Below the pieces are notes generated by a model. That model searched no databases. It was not told the origin of the DNA and saw only the letters and a program-made list of their open reading frames with translations. A DNA stretch of 35,120 nt, taken from 66-474 sp036759545. GTDB taxonomy: Bacteria; Pseudomonadota; Gammaproteobacteria; Xanthomonadales; Rhodanobacteraceae. Below are positions 14,988 to 23,117 of the stretch, piece by piece. The position numbers and the translations under genes were made by a program. Every line of letters begins with the position of its first letter. The first letter of the stretch is position 1. The DNA lies in the NCBI GenBank assembly GCA_036759545.1, contig DAIOUL010000020.1:1-35120 (forward strand). The letters are read 5' to 3'.

Positions 14988-15145
14988 CGACGTCCATGTC
15001 TTTTTTCCGCTCGCCTCCCGAGCGAGCGGGCTACTTTGTTTCGGCAAAAGTAGCCAAAACCATTGCGCCGGCATGACGGTCGAGCCAACGTCCGGTTGGC
15101 TCGACTGCCCTGCGCTCGCTCAACACGGCCATCCATGGCCTTCAC
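14988..15145 (-). repeat. Array of hairpins between pstB and phoU, most with GGA loops on the phoU-sense strand
   Basis: Read on the minus strand: GGCCA-TGGA-TGGCC (15140-15127); GTCGAGCCAAC-CGGAC-GTTGGCTCGAC (15105-15079, perfect 11-bp stem); GGCTACTTT/AAAGTAGCC with a 9-nt loop (15055-15029); CCGCTCGC-TCGGGAG-GCGAGCGG (15029-15007); and a short GAC-ATGGAC-GTC at about 15000-14989. Four of five loops contain GGA. The sequence resembles a dispersed Xanthomonad intergenic repeat; an encoded 79-aa frame (14906-15145) is not a credible gene. Confidence 0.7.
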
Positions 15146-15169
15146 TTTCGCGAGCGGAACCGCTTGGAT

Positions 15170-16009
15170 TCACCCAAATCGCCCCGTCACGTAGTCTTCC
15201 GTCTGCTGCTTGTCCGGCTTGGTGAAGATCTTTTCGGTGTCGCCGTACTCGACCAGTTCGCCGAGGTACATGAAGGCAGTGCGATCGGAGACGCGCGCGG
15301 CCTGCTGCATGTTGTGGGTGACGATCACGATGGTGTAATCGCGCTTCAGCTCCTCGATCAACTGCTCGATGCGGCCGGTGGCGATCGGGTCGAGGGCGGA
15401 AGTCGGCTCGTCCAGCAGCAGCACCTCCGGTTTCAGCGCAATCGCGCGGGCGATGCACAGCCGCTGCTGCTGGCCGCCGGATAGTCCGAGTGCGTTTTGT
15501 TTGAGCTTGTCTTTGGCCTCGTCCCACAGCGCCGCCGCGCGCAGCGCCTGCTCGACGCGTGCTTCCATCTCGTCGCGGCGCAGGTTCTCGTGGTGCGCGA
15601 TGCCCCAGGCGATGTTGTCGCGGATCGACATCGGAAACGGCACCGGCTTCTGGAACACCATGCCCACCTTGCCGCGCAATCGTGCCAGCGAATAGCGTGG
15701 ATCGAGAATGTCCTCGCCGTCCAGCAGCACCGCGCCGCGCGCGCTCAATCCCGGATACACCGCGTAGATGCGGTTGAGCACGCGCAGCAGCGTGGATTTG
15801 CCGCAACCGGAGGGACCGATGATCGCAGTCACGCGCAGCGCCGGGATGTCCAGCGAGATCTTCTTCAGCGCCTGAAAGCTCGGATAATGGAAGTCCAGCT
15901 CGCGCACGGCGATCTTCACCGTGGGTTGCGCGGCGCGCGCGTTGGACACGATCGTGTCCAGCCAGCGCGCGGAAGCGATGTCGTTCATTGGCGCATCCAT
16001 TTCAGTCAT
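15170..16009 (-). CDS. pstB: Phosphate ABC transporter ATP-binding protein PstB
   Basis: Energises phosphate import through PstCA on the cytoplasmic face. About 279 residues: Walker A GPSGCGKST (65-73), Q-loop VFQKPVPFPMSI, signature LSGGQQQRL (176-184), Walker B VLLLDEP, switch His in VTHNMQQA. The PstB-specific VLNRIYAVYPG and TSALDPIAT segments are present. Start choice: ATG 16009 overlaps the pstA stop by 8 nt; ATG 16000 lies 1 nt after it and would also serve. Neither has a strong Shine-Dalgarno, consistent with translational coupling to pstA. Confidence 0.96.
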   Translation of the reverse strand: MTEMDAPMNDIASARWLDTIVSNARAAQPTVKIAVRELDFHYPSFQALKKISLDIPALRVTAIIGPSGCGKSTLLRVLNRIYAVYPGLSARGAVLLDGEDILDPRYSLARLRGKVGMVFQKPVPFPMSIRDNIAWGIAHHENLRRDEMEARVEQALRAAALWDEAKDKLKQNALGLSGGQQQRLCIARAIALKPEVLLLDEPTSALDPIATGRIEQLIEELKRDYTIVIVTHNMQQAARVSDRTAFMYLGELVEYGDTEKIFTKPDKQQTEDYVTGRFG

Positions 16010-16865
16010 TCGCAATGCGCGAGCGATGAAGCAGCCAGCGCGCGATCATTCCCAGCAGCAGCACGAATGCGGTGATGATCAGCGCGCCCGCCCAGGCGAG
16101 CGCGTGCCAGTCGTCGTAGGGGCTCATCGCGAACTGGGAGATCGCGACCGGTATGGATGCCATCGGCGCATTGAGGTTCGCGCTCCAGTACTGATTGTTG
16201 AGCGCGGTGAACAGCAGCGGCGCGGTTTCGCCCGCGATGCGCGCCAGCGCCAGCAGAATCCCGGTGACGATGCCCGGACGCGCCTGCCGCCAGAGAATCT
16301 GCACCGTGACTTTCCACTGCGGCACGCCCAGCGACAAGGCGGCTTCGCGCATCGCGTTCGGCACCAGTTGCAGCATCTCATCGCTGGTGCGCACCACGAT
16401 CGGCAACGCGATCAGCGCCAGCGCCAAAGCGCCGGCCCATGCGGAGAAATGTCCCAACGGCTGCACCAGCAGCGCGTAAATCGTCAGCCCCAGCACGATC
16501 GATGGCGCCGACAAGAGAATGTCATTCAAGAAACGCAGCATCTCGCCGTAGCGATTGCGGCGGGCATATTCGGCCAGCCAGGTGCCCGCCAGCACGCCCA
16601 GCGGCGCGCCGATCGCGATCGCCAGCGCGCTCATCATGAGACTGCCGAACAACGCATTCGCCAGGCCGCCGCTTGCACCCGGAGGCGGCGTGGATTGCGT
16701 GATCAACGCGGGCGTGAGCGCATGCAGACCGTTGCCGATCGTGGTGAACAGGATCCAGCCCAGCCAGAACAATCCGAACGCGGCCGCGCAACCCGACAGG
16801 ATCAGCGCGGTCACGTTGCGCGCGCGGCGCCGGAGATACAACTTTTCGGCAGCGGTCGCGCTCAC
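16002..16865 (-). CDS. pstA: Phosphate ABC transporter permease PstA
   Basis: Inner-membrane permease subunit pairing with PstC. 287 residues with six predicted TM segments; the EAA-type loop reads AMREAALSLGVPQWKVTVQILWRQARPGI and is followed by ALARIAGETAPLLFTAL, a PstA hallmark. The start is GTG 16865, overlapping the pstC stop (GTGA). The frame is open upstream to 17954, but that extension is antisense-like shadow of pstC and is not part of the gene. Confidence 0.95.
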   Translation of the reverse strand: MSATAAEKLYLRRRARNVTALILSGCAAAFGLFWLGWILFTTIGNGLHALTPALITQSTPPPGASGGLANALFGSLMMSALAIAIGAPLGVLAGTWLAEYARRNRYGEMLRFLNDILLSAPSIVLGLTIYALLVQPLGHFSAWAGALALALIALPIVVRTSDEMLQLVPNAMREAALSLGVPQWKVTVQILWRQARPGIVTGILLALARIAGETAPLLFTALNNQYWSANLNAPMASIPVAISQFAMSPYDDWHALAWAGALIITAFVLLLGMIARWLLHRSRIAND

Positions 16866-17839
16866 GCGTAACCCCTCTTGCGCTCGATCCGCCGCAGCAG
16901 CAAACGCGCCGCGCCCAACACGACGAAGGTCAGCACGAACAACATGAAACCGAGCGCGATCAGCGAGGAGCGATAGACGCTCGAATCCGCTTCGGTAAAT
17001 TCGTTGGCGATTGCGGCCGCGATGGAATTGCCCGGCATCAGCAATGACGCGGAAAGCTCGTGCGCGTTGCCGAGCACGAAAGTCACCGCCATCGTTTCGC
17101 CCAGCGCGCGGCCGAGTCCCAGGAACACGCCGCCGATCACCGCCTGCCGCGTGTACGGCAGCACGATGTGCCACGCCACTTCCCAGGTCGTCGCGCCCAG
17201 TGCATAGGCCGATTCCTTCAGACGTTTCGGCACGGTGAGGAACACCTCGCGCATCACCGAGGTCACGAACGGAATCACCATGATCGCCAGCACGATGCCG
17301 GCGGTGAGCATGCCGAGGCCCAGCGGTGGCCCGCTGAAAAACATGCCGATCAACGGCAGCGCACCGAGATGCGCATCGATCCAGGGATCGACGTGCGCGG
17401 CCATGAACGGCACGAACACGAACAGGCCCCACATGCCGTAGATGATCGAAGGGATGCCTGCCAGCAGTTCGATCGCCGAAGCGACCGGTTGCCGCAACCA
17501 TGCCGGCGCGACTTCGGTGAGGAACAGCGCGATGCCGAAACTCACCGGCACCGCGATCAGCAACGCGATTCCCGAACTCACGGCCGTGCCGATCACTGGC
17601 ACCAGCGCACCGAAGCGGTGATCGACCGGATTCCAATCGGTCGAAATCAGGAATTTCCAGCCGAACGAGGTGAATGCTTCGCGCGCACCACAAGCCATCG
17701 ATGCCGCCGCACCGAGCAGCACCAATGCGACCAATGCGGCGCAGCCGCCGGCCAGCCACCGGAAGGCGCGGTCGCCGCCGAAGCGGCAACCTACACGCTC
17801 CGCATCTGACTCGATAGCAAGTTGGCCGGCGCTGTTCAT
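16862..17839 (-). CDS. pstC: Phosphate ABC transporter permease PstC
   Basis: Inner-membrane permease of the Pst system. 325 residues: a short N-terminal cytoplasmic tail, TM1 at about 28-50, a periplasmic loop containing FLISTDWNPVDHRFGAL (typical of PstC), five further TMs, and the coupling loop RLKESAYALGATTWEVAWHIVLP followed by GLGRALGETMAVTFVLGN. ATG 17839 follows the pstS stop by only 3 nt; the 3' end overlaps pstA by 4 nt. Tight spacing shows one transcript. Confidence 0.96.
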   Translation of the reverse strand: MNSAGQLAIESDAERVGCRFGGDRAFRWLAGGCAALVALVLLGAAASMACGAREAFTSFGWKFLISTDWNPVDHRFGALVPVIGTAVSSGIALLIAVPVSFGIALFLTEVAPAWLRQPVASAIELLAGIPSIIYGMWGLFVFVPFMAAHVDPWIDAHLGALPLIGMFFSGPPLGLGMLTAGIVLAIMVIPFVTSVMREVFLTVPKRLKESAYALGATTWEVAWHIVLPYTRQAVIGGVFLGLGRALGETMAVTFVLGNAHELSASLLMPGNSIAAAIANEFTEADSSVYRSSLIALGFMLFVLTFVVLGAARLLLRRIERKRGYA

Positions 17840-17842
17840 CGT

Positions 17843-18862
17843 TTACTGCTTGAACTGCGTCTGCCAGTAGTTTTCGATGCGATCGACCAGCGACTTCGGC
17901 AGCGGCACGTAGTCGAGCGATTGCGCCTGCGCCTGCCCGTTCTCCAGCGACCACTTGAAGAAATCGAATGCGGTCTTGCTGCGCTGCGCATCCTTCGGCT
18001 GCTTGTAGAAGATTGCCCAGGTGGTCGCGGTGATCGGCCAGGCAGTTTCACCCGGCGCGTTGGTCATGATCAGATTGAAATCCTGCGCATGACTCCAGTC
18101 GGCGGTATCGGCCGCTGTGGCGAAGGACTGCGCATTCGGTTGCACGTAGCGGCCGGCCGCGTTGCGCAGTTGCGCGTGCGCCATGCCGTTCTGCAGCGCG
18201 TAGGCGTATTCGACGTAACCGATGCTGCCGCGAATCTGCTTGACGAACGCGGCCACGCCTTCGTTGCCCTTGCCGCCGATGCCGGACGGCCATTTCACCG
18301 CGGTACCCTCGCCCACTTTGCTTTTCCAATCCGGACTGACTTTCGCGAGGTAGTCGGTGAAATTGAACGTGGTGCCCGAACCATCCGAACGGTGCACCAC
18401 GGTGATGCGCGCGTTCGGCAGTTTCAGATCCGGATTCAGCGCGGCGATCGCCGGATCGTTCCACGACGTGATTTCGCCCAGAAAAATCTTCGCGAGCGTC
18501 GCGCCATCCAGCTTCAACTGCCCCGCACGCACGCCTTCCACGTTCACCACCGGCACGATGCCGCCGATCACCAGCGGAAACTGGCCCAAGCCCGATTGTT
18601 TCAACTCGTCCGCGGCGAGCGGCTTGTCCGATGCGCCGAAATCGACCGTGCCCGCCTTGATCTGCGCGATGCCCGCGCCGGAACCGATCGACTGGTAGTT
18701 CACGCGGTTGCCGGTTTTCGCGCTGTACGCCGCGGACCATTTCGCCAACACCGGATAGACGAAGGTGGAACCCGCGCCGGTGATGTCGGTGGCGTGCGCA
18801 GCGCCGGCGAGTGAAATCATCGCGATCGCAAGACATGCGATGAAGCTTGTGCGCTTGGACAT
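17843..18862 (-). CDS. pstS: Periplasmic phosphate-binding protein PstS
   Basis: High-affinity phosphate receptor of the periplasm. 339 residues with a signal peptide ending AGAAHA before TDITGAGSTFVYPV, the invariant PstS N-terminus. Other family segments: GSGAGIAQIKAGTVDFGASDKPL, VHRSDGSGTTFNFTDYL (phosphate-contact Ser/Arg/Thr region), and GSIGYVEYAYA. ATG 18862 has AGGGAGAG upstream. First gene of the operon; a Pho-box-like site lies about 120 nt upstream. Confidence 0.96.
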   Translation of the reverse strand: MSKRTSFIACLAIAMISLAGAAHATDITGAGSTFVYPVLAKWSAAYSAKTGNRVNYQSIGSGAGIAQIKAGTVDFGASDKPLAADELKQSGLGQFPLVIGGIVPVVNVEGVRAGQLKLDGATLAKIFLGEITSWNDPAIAALNPDLKLPNARITVVHRSDGSGTTFNFTDYLAKVSPDWKSKVGEGTAVKWPSGIGGKGNEGVAAFVKQIRGSIGYVEYAYALQNGMAHAQLRNAAGRYVQPNAQSFATAADTADWSHAQDFNLIMTNAPGETAWPITATTWAIFYKQPKDAQRSKTAFDFFKWSLENGQAQAQSLDYVPLPKSLVDRIENYWQTQFKQ

Positions 18863-19198
18863 GATCTCTCCCTCTGCAATGAACGCGTCCCTGCGAATGC
18901 AGCGCGTCTTCCGTGCCGCGCCGAACCGTTGTCGGTGCGCATTGCAGCGCGCGCGTGTTACAGCGCGATAAGGAATTCATTGCATTTGTATGACACGCAC
19001 ACGCGTCGATCTTCATTTTTTTATGCGTCGGATGCGCGCGTTGAATCTCCAATGAATTTCTAGCGGCTCCTTAACAACTCTCGTGTTGCACTGAAGCCGC
19101 AATCGAGGACGCACTTTCGCTCGCGAACAACGGATCTCCGCAACGCATCGGGGTTCCGCATCTCAAGGCCGTTCAATCCGTGACCCGGGGAGGGACAC
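18863..19198. other. 336-nt intergenic region between divergent phosphate and sulfate uptake operons
   Basis: No gene seen. It must carry promoters for both pstS (minus) and sbp (plus). An A/T-richer core at about 18970-19060 contains the Pho-box-like site. For sbp I see only the ribosome-binding site GGGGAGGGAC just before 19199; no clear sigma70 pair or CysB site could be recognised by eye. Confidence 0.6.
18979..18996 (-). promoter_or_regulatory. Pho-box-like PhoB site upstream of pstS
   Basis: On the minus strand GTGTCATACAAATGCAAT: first half GTGTCAT matches CTGTCAT at 6 of 7, the 4-nt spacer ACAA is A-rich, the second half ATGCAAT matches only 4 of 7. It lies about 117 nt upstream of the pstS start, oriented toward it; TTATCG about 8 nt downstream is a weak -10. 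Single-site evidence, inferred from Pho regulon knowledge. Confidence 0.45.
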
Positions 19199-20197
19199 AT
19201 GAAAGGTGTCGCGTTGTTGCTGTCTGTCTGCATGCTGGCGCTGTCGCCGTTCGCGCACGCTGCGAATGTCACGCTGCTCAATGTTTCTTACGATCCGACG
19301 CGGGAGCTCTACAAGGACATCAACCAGGCTTTCGCCGCTTCCTGGAAGGCGCAGCACGGCGATGCCGTCACGATCCAGATGTCGCACGGCGGGTCGGGCA
19401 AGCAAGCGCGTTCGGTGCTCGACGGTCTGCCTGCCGACGTGGTGACGCTGGCGCTGGCGTACGACATCGATGCGCTGGCCGATCGCGGTTTGATCGCGCA
19501 GAACTGGCAATCACGGCTGCCGGACAATTCCTCGCCCTACACGTCCACGATCGTTTTTCTGGTGCGCAAGGGCAACCCCAAGCACATCCGCGACTGGTCC
19601 GATCTGATCAAGCCGGGCGTGCAGGTGATCACGCCCAACCCGAAGACTTCCGGCGGTGCGCGCTGGGCGTTTCTCGCCGCGTGGGGTTACGCATTGAAAC
19701 AACCGGGCGGCAGCGAGGCAAGCGCGAAGGATTTCGTGCGCAGGTTGTTCAAGAACGTGCCGGTGCTCGACACGGGCGCGCGCGAATCGACCAACACCTT
19801 CGTGCAGCGCGGCATCGGCGACGTGCTGCTGGCCTGGGAAAACGAGGCGTTGCTGGCGCAGCGCACGCTCGGCAAGGGCGCGTTCGAAATCGTGGTGCCG
19901 TCGAGGAGCATCCTGGCCGAACCGCCGGTCGCGGTGGTGGACAAGAACGCCGCCGCGCACCACACGCAGGCGATCGCCACGGCGTACTTGCAATTTCTGT
20001 ATTCGGAGCAGAGCCAGGAACTGGCTGCGAAGCATTACTACCGCCCGCGCTCGGCCAAGGCCGCGCAGAAATATGCCGCGCAGTTTCCGAAGGTCAGCCT
20101 GTTCAGCGTCGGCGACACGTTCGGCGACTGGCGCCAAGTGCAGAAAAAGTTCTTTTCCGACGGCGGCATTTTCGATCAAATCGGCCCGGGAGTTTGA
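19199..20197 (+). CDS. sbp: Periplasmic sulfate-binding protein Sbp
   Basis: Captures sulfate (or thiosulfate) for the CysTWA importer. 332 residues; a signal peptide ends SPFAHA before ANVTLLNVSYDPTRELYKD, the typical Sbp/CysP mature N-terminus. Family blocks seen: SHGGSGKQARSVLDGLPADVVTLALAYDID (oxyanion site), RKGNPKHIRDWSDLIKPGV, TPNPKTSGGARWAFLAAWGYAL, and YYRPRS near the C-terminus. ATG 19199 has GGGGAGGGAC upstream. cysT starts 3 nt after its stop. Sbp versus CysP cannot be separated with certainty by eye; Sbp is favoured. Confidence 0.94.
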   Translation: MKGVALLLSVCMLALSPFAHAANVTLLNVSYDPTRELYKDINQAFAASWKAQHGDAVTIQMSHGGSGKQARSVLDGLPADVVTLALAYDIDALADRGLIAQNWQSRLPDNSSPYTSTIVFLVRKGNPKHIRDWSDLIKPGVQVITPNPKTSGGARWAFLAAWGYALKQPGGSEASAKDFVRRLFKNVPVLDTGARESTNTFVQRGIGDVLLAWENEALLAQRTLGKGAFEIVVPSRSILAEPPVAVVDKNAAAHHTQAIATAYLQFLYSEQSQELAAKHYYRPRSAKAAQKYAAQFPKVSLFSVGDTFGDWRQVQKKFFSDGGIFDQIGPGV

Positions 20198-20200
20198 GCC

Positions 20201-21025
20201 ATGCGACGGGGAATCCTGCCGGGGTTCGGCCTCGGCCTGGGCTACGCCTGCGCGTATCTCGGTTTGATGGTGCTGCTGCCGCTCGCGGCACTGGTGTGGA
20301 AGGCTTACGGCATCGGCGCTGCAGAACTGCTGCAACTGCTGTCGTCGCCGCGCACCTTCGCCGCGTTGCGCTTGAGTTTCGCCGGTGCCTTCGCTTCCGC
20401 GTTGATTAACGTGGTCGCGGGCCTGCTGGTCGGCTGGGTGCTGGTGCGCTACCGCTTTCCCGGCCGGCGCGTGCTGGATGCGGCCGTCGATCTGCCGTTC
20501 GCGCTGCCGACCGCCGTGGCCGGCATCGCGCTCACGGCGCTGTATGCGCCGAACGGGTGGATTGGGCAATTCCTGAAACCGTTGGGTATCCAAGTCGCCT
20601 ACACGCCGCTCGGCGTGCTGATCGCGATGACCTTCGTCGGCTTTCCGTTCGTGGTCCGCACGCTGCAACCGGTGCTGGAAGCGCTGGACCACGGCGTCGA
20701 GGAAGCCGCGCGCACGTTGGGCGCCAATCGCGCGCAGGCGTTCCGGCGCGTGATCCTGCCGACCTTGATGCCTGCGCTACTGACCGGCTTCGCGCTGGCG
20801 CTGGCCCGCGCTGTGGGCGAATACGGATCGGTGATCTTCATCGCCGGCAACATTCCGATGCGCTCGGAAATCGCGCCGCTGCTGATCGTCGAAAAACTCG
20901 AGCAATTCAACTACGCCGGCGCGGCGGCGATGGCGGTGGTAATGCTCGGCTTTTCGCTGGCGCTGCTACTGGCGCTGACCTTGCTGCAACGGCGAAGTTC
21001 GCGCTGGCAGGAGGCGATCGCATGA
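20201..21025 (+). CDS. cysT: Sulfate ABC transporter permease CysT (CysU)
   Basis: Inner-membrane permease of sulfate uptake. 274 residues, about six TM helices; the family block LPFALPTAVAGIALTALYAPNGWIG and the coupling loop EEAARTLGANRAQAFRRVILPTLMPALLTGFALALARAVGEYGSVIFIAGN are diagnostic of CysT. Starts 3 nt after sbp; its stop overlaps the cysW ATG (ATGA). Confidence 0.95.
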   Translation: MRRGILPGFGLGLGYACAYLGLMVLLPLAALVWKAYGIGAAELLQLLSSPRTFAALRLSFAGAFASALINVVAGLLVGWVLVRYRFPGRRVLDAAVDLPFALPTAVAGIALTALYAPNGWIGQFLKPLGIQVAYTPLGVLIAMTFVGFPFVVRTLQPVLEALDHGVEEAARTLGANRAQAFRRVILPTLMPALLTGFALALARAVGEYGSVIFIAGNIPMRSEIAPLLIVEKLEQFNYAGAAAMAVVMLGFSLALLLALTLLQRRSSRWQEAIA

Positions 21026-21888
21026 ACGCCGTCGTTGCGGTTCGCGCGCCTGTTTCACTGCGTCACGGCATCGCGCGCGCAGCACTGATTGTTCCCGCGC
21101 TCGCGTTCATGGCGCTGTTCCTGTTGCTGCCGCTGGCGGTCGTATTCGTCGAGGCGTTCAAGCAAGGCATCGGCGCGTACTGGAGCAGCATCATCCAGCC
21201 CGAAGCCGTGTCCGCGATCAAGCTGACGCTGCTGGTGGCCGCGATTGCCGTGCCGTTGAATCTGGTGTTCGGCATCGCCGCGGCGTGGGTGATGGCGCGT
21301 TTCGAATTCCGCGGCAAGAACCTGCTCGGCGCGTTCATCGACCTGCCGTTCTCGGTCTCGCCGGTGATCGCGGGCCTGATCTACGTGCTGCTGTTCGGCG
21401 CGCAAGGCTGGTTCGGGCCGTGGCTGGACACGCACGGCGTCAAGATCATCTTCGCGGTTCCCGGTTTGGTGCTCGCCACCATCTTCATCACCCTGCCCTT
21501 CGTCGCGCGCGAACTGATTCCGCTGATGCAGTCGCAAGGCAGCGAGGAAGAAGAGGCCGCGCGCGTGCTGGGCGCGGGCGGATGGCAGATGTTCTTCCGC
21601 GTCACGCTGCCCAACATCCGCTGGGCATTGCTGTACGGCGTGCTGTTGTGCAACGCGCGCGCGATGGGCGAATTCGGCGCGGTGTCGGTGGTGTCGGGGC
21701 ACATTCGCGGGCTCACCACCACGCTGCCGCTGGAAGTGGAGATGCGTTACAACGAGTACAACTACATGGGCGCGTTCGCGGTCGCTTCGCTGCTCGCCTT
21801 GCTCGCGCTGCTCACCCTTTTCATCAAGACCGTCCTGGAATGGCGCTATCGCGGCGAGCTGCCGTCGCACGCGCCCGGCGGACATTAG
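21022..21888 (+). CDS. cysW: Sulfate ABC transporter permease CysW
   Basis: Second inner-membrane sulfate permease. 288 residues, six TMs; family block IDLPFSVSPVIAGLIYVLLFGAQGWFG, coupling loop EEEAARVLGAGGWQMFFRVTLPNIRWALLYGVLLCNARAMGEFGAVSVVSGHIRG, and the CysW signature LPLEVEMRYNEYNYMGAFAVAS. ATG 21022 overlaps the cysT stop by 4 nt. cysA begins 17 nt after its stop. Confidence 0.96.
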   Translation: MNAVVAVRAPVSLRHGIARAALIVPALAFMALFLLLPLAVVFVEAFKQGIGAYWSSIIQPEAVSAIKLTLLVAAIAVPLNLVFGIAAAWVMARFEFRGKNLLGAFIDLPFSVSPVIAGLIYVLLFGAQGWFGPWLDTHGVKIIFAVPGLVLATIFITLPFVARELIPLMQSQGSEEEEAARVLGAGGWQMFFRVTLPNIRWALLYGVLLCNARAMGEFGAVSVVSGHIRGLTTTLPLEVEMRYNEYNYMGAFAVASLLALLALLTLFIKTVLEWRYRGELPSHAPGGH

Positions 21889-21905
21889 GCCCAAAGGAAC
21901 ACGAC

Positions 21906-23045
21906 ATGAGCCTGCAAATGCACGACGTCACCCGCCGCTTCTCGCGCCATGCCGCGCTCGATGGCGTCAGCCTGGAAATTCCCGACGGCGAATTCCTCGC
22001 GCTGCTCGGGCCTTCCGGTTCCGGCAAGACCACGCTGCTGCGCATCCTCGCCGGACTCGATCGGCCCGACGCGGGCAATGTGACGCACCGAGGCAGGGAT
22101 TTCCTGCAGATGCCGCCGCGCGAACGCAAGGTCGGCCTGGTGTTCCAGCACTACGCGCTGTTCCGGCACATGAGCGTGATGGAGAACATTGCATTCGGTT
22201 TGCGCGTGCGGCCGTGGCGCACGCGGCCGTCGCGCAAGGCGGTGCGTGAGCGCGTGCAATCGCTGCTGCAACGCGTGAAGCTGGAAGGCCTGGGCGAACG
22301 TTATCCGATGCAGCTTTCCGGCGGACAGCGCCAGCGCGTCGGCCTGGCGCGCGCGCTCGCGGTCGAACCCGATCTGCTGCTGCTGGACGAGCCCTTCGGC
22401 GCGCTGGATGCACAGGTGCGCATTTCGCTGCGCCGCTGGCTGCGCGAACTGCACGACGAGATGAAACTCACCACGATCTTTGTCACGCACGACCAGGAAG
22501 AAGCGCTGGAACTTTCCGACCGCGTCGCTCTGATGAACAACGGCCGCATCGAGCAGGTGGATACGCCGGCGGAGCTTTACCAGCATCCGGCCACGCCGTT
22601 TGTGTGCGAATTCATCGGGCGCGTCAACCGCATTCCCCTGCGGATCGAACACGGCCGCCTGCTTTCCGGCGAGTGGCGCCTGCCGCAGCCGGCGTGGTCC
22701 AACGGCCTGCACGAGGCGATCGCCTATGTGCGGCCCGAGCAATTATGCATCGGCACCTGCGGATCGAAGCCGATGTGGAAAGCGAAATTGCGTCACATCT
22801 ATCTGGCCGGCAGCGTCGCGCATCTCAATCTGCACGTCGGATCCATGGACCTCACGCTGGAAGCCGACCTCGCCAGCGAAGAACTGCACGAACGTGGATT
22901 GCAGCCGGGAATGGAACTCGGCGTGCTGCCGCGCGCGGCCGTGCTGTTTCCGCTGCGCAACGGCGCGGCCGAGCCCGTTGCCGAAGCGCGCTGGGAATGG
23001 CGCGAGTCGGGAGGGGTTTTTCCGGCGCTTGTCGCACAACGGTAA
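21906..23045 (+). CDS. cysA: Sulfate/thiosulfate ABC transporter ATPase CysA
   Basis: Energises sulfate import. 379 residues: Walker A GPSGSGKTT (35-43), Q-loop VFQHYALFRHMSVMENIAFGLRVR (CysA-like), signature LSGGQRQRV (137-145), Walker B LLLLDEPFGALD, switch His in FVTHDQEEALE. A C-terminal TOBE-like/regulatory region of about 110 residues follows FIGRVNRIPL. ATG 21906 follows AAAGGAACACGAC; an internal ATG at 21918 is possible. Last of the sbp-cysTWA run. Confidence 0.95.
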   Translation: MSLQMHDVTRRFSRHAALDGVSLEIPDGEFLALLGPSGSGKTTLLRILAGLDRPDAGNVTHRGRDFLQMPPRERKVGLVFQHYALFRHMSVMENIAFGLRVRPWRTRPSRKAVRERVQSLLQRVKLEGLGERYPMQLSGGQRQRVGLARALAVEPDLLLLDEPFGALDAQVRISLRRWLRELHDEMKLTTIFVTHDQEEALELSDRVALMNNGRIEQVDTPAELYQHPATPFVCEFIGRVNRIPLRIEHGRLLSGEWRLPQPAWSNGLHEAIAYVRPEQLCIGTCGSKPMWKAKLRHIYLAGSVAHLNLHVGSMDLTLEADLASEELHERGLQPGMELGVLPRAAVLFPLRNGAAEPVAEARWEWRESGGVFPALVAQR

Positions 23046-23117
23046 TCAAGCCGACACGCCGGCGTAATCCGCGCATTCCATCTTCCACATCTGCAATCAC
23101 CAATCGGGGAGACCTGT

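Noticed and set aside
14906..15145. 79-codon minus-strand frame between phoU and pstB (contains GFGYFCRNK)
   Set aside because: Encoded by the hairpin repeat; similar hypothetical peptides arise wherever that repeat occurs.
16866..17954. Upstream in-frame extension of pstA to 650 codons, suggesting a fusion protein
   Set aside because: The extension runs in another frame through pstC, which is a complete gene; GTG 16865 overlapping the pstC stop is the natural pstA start.
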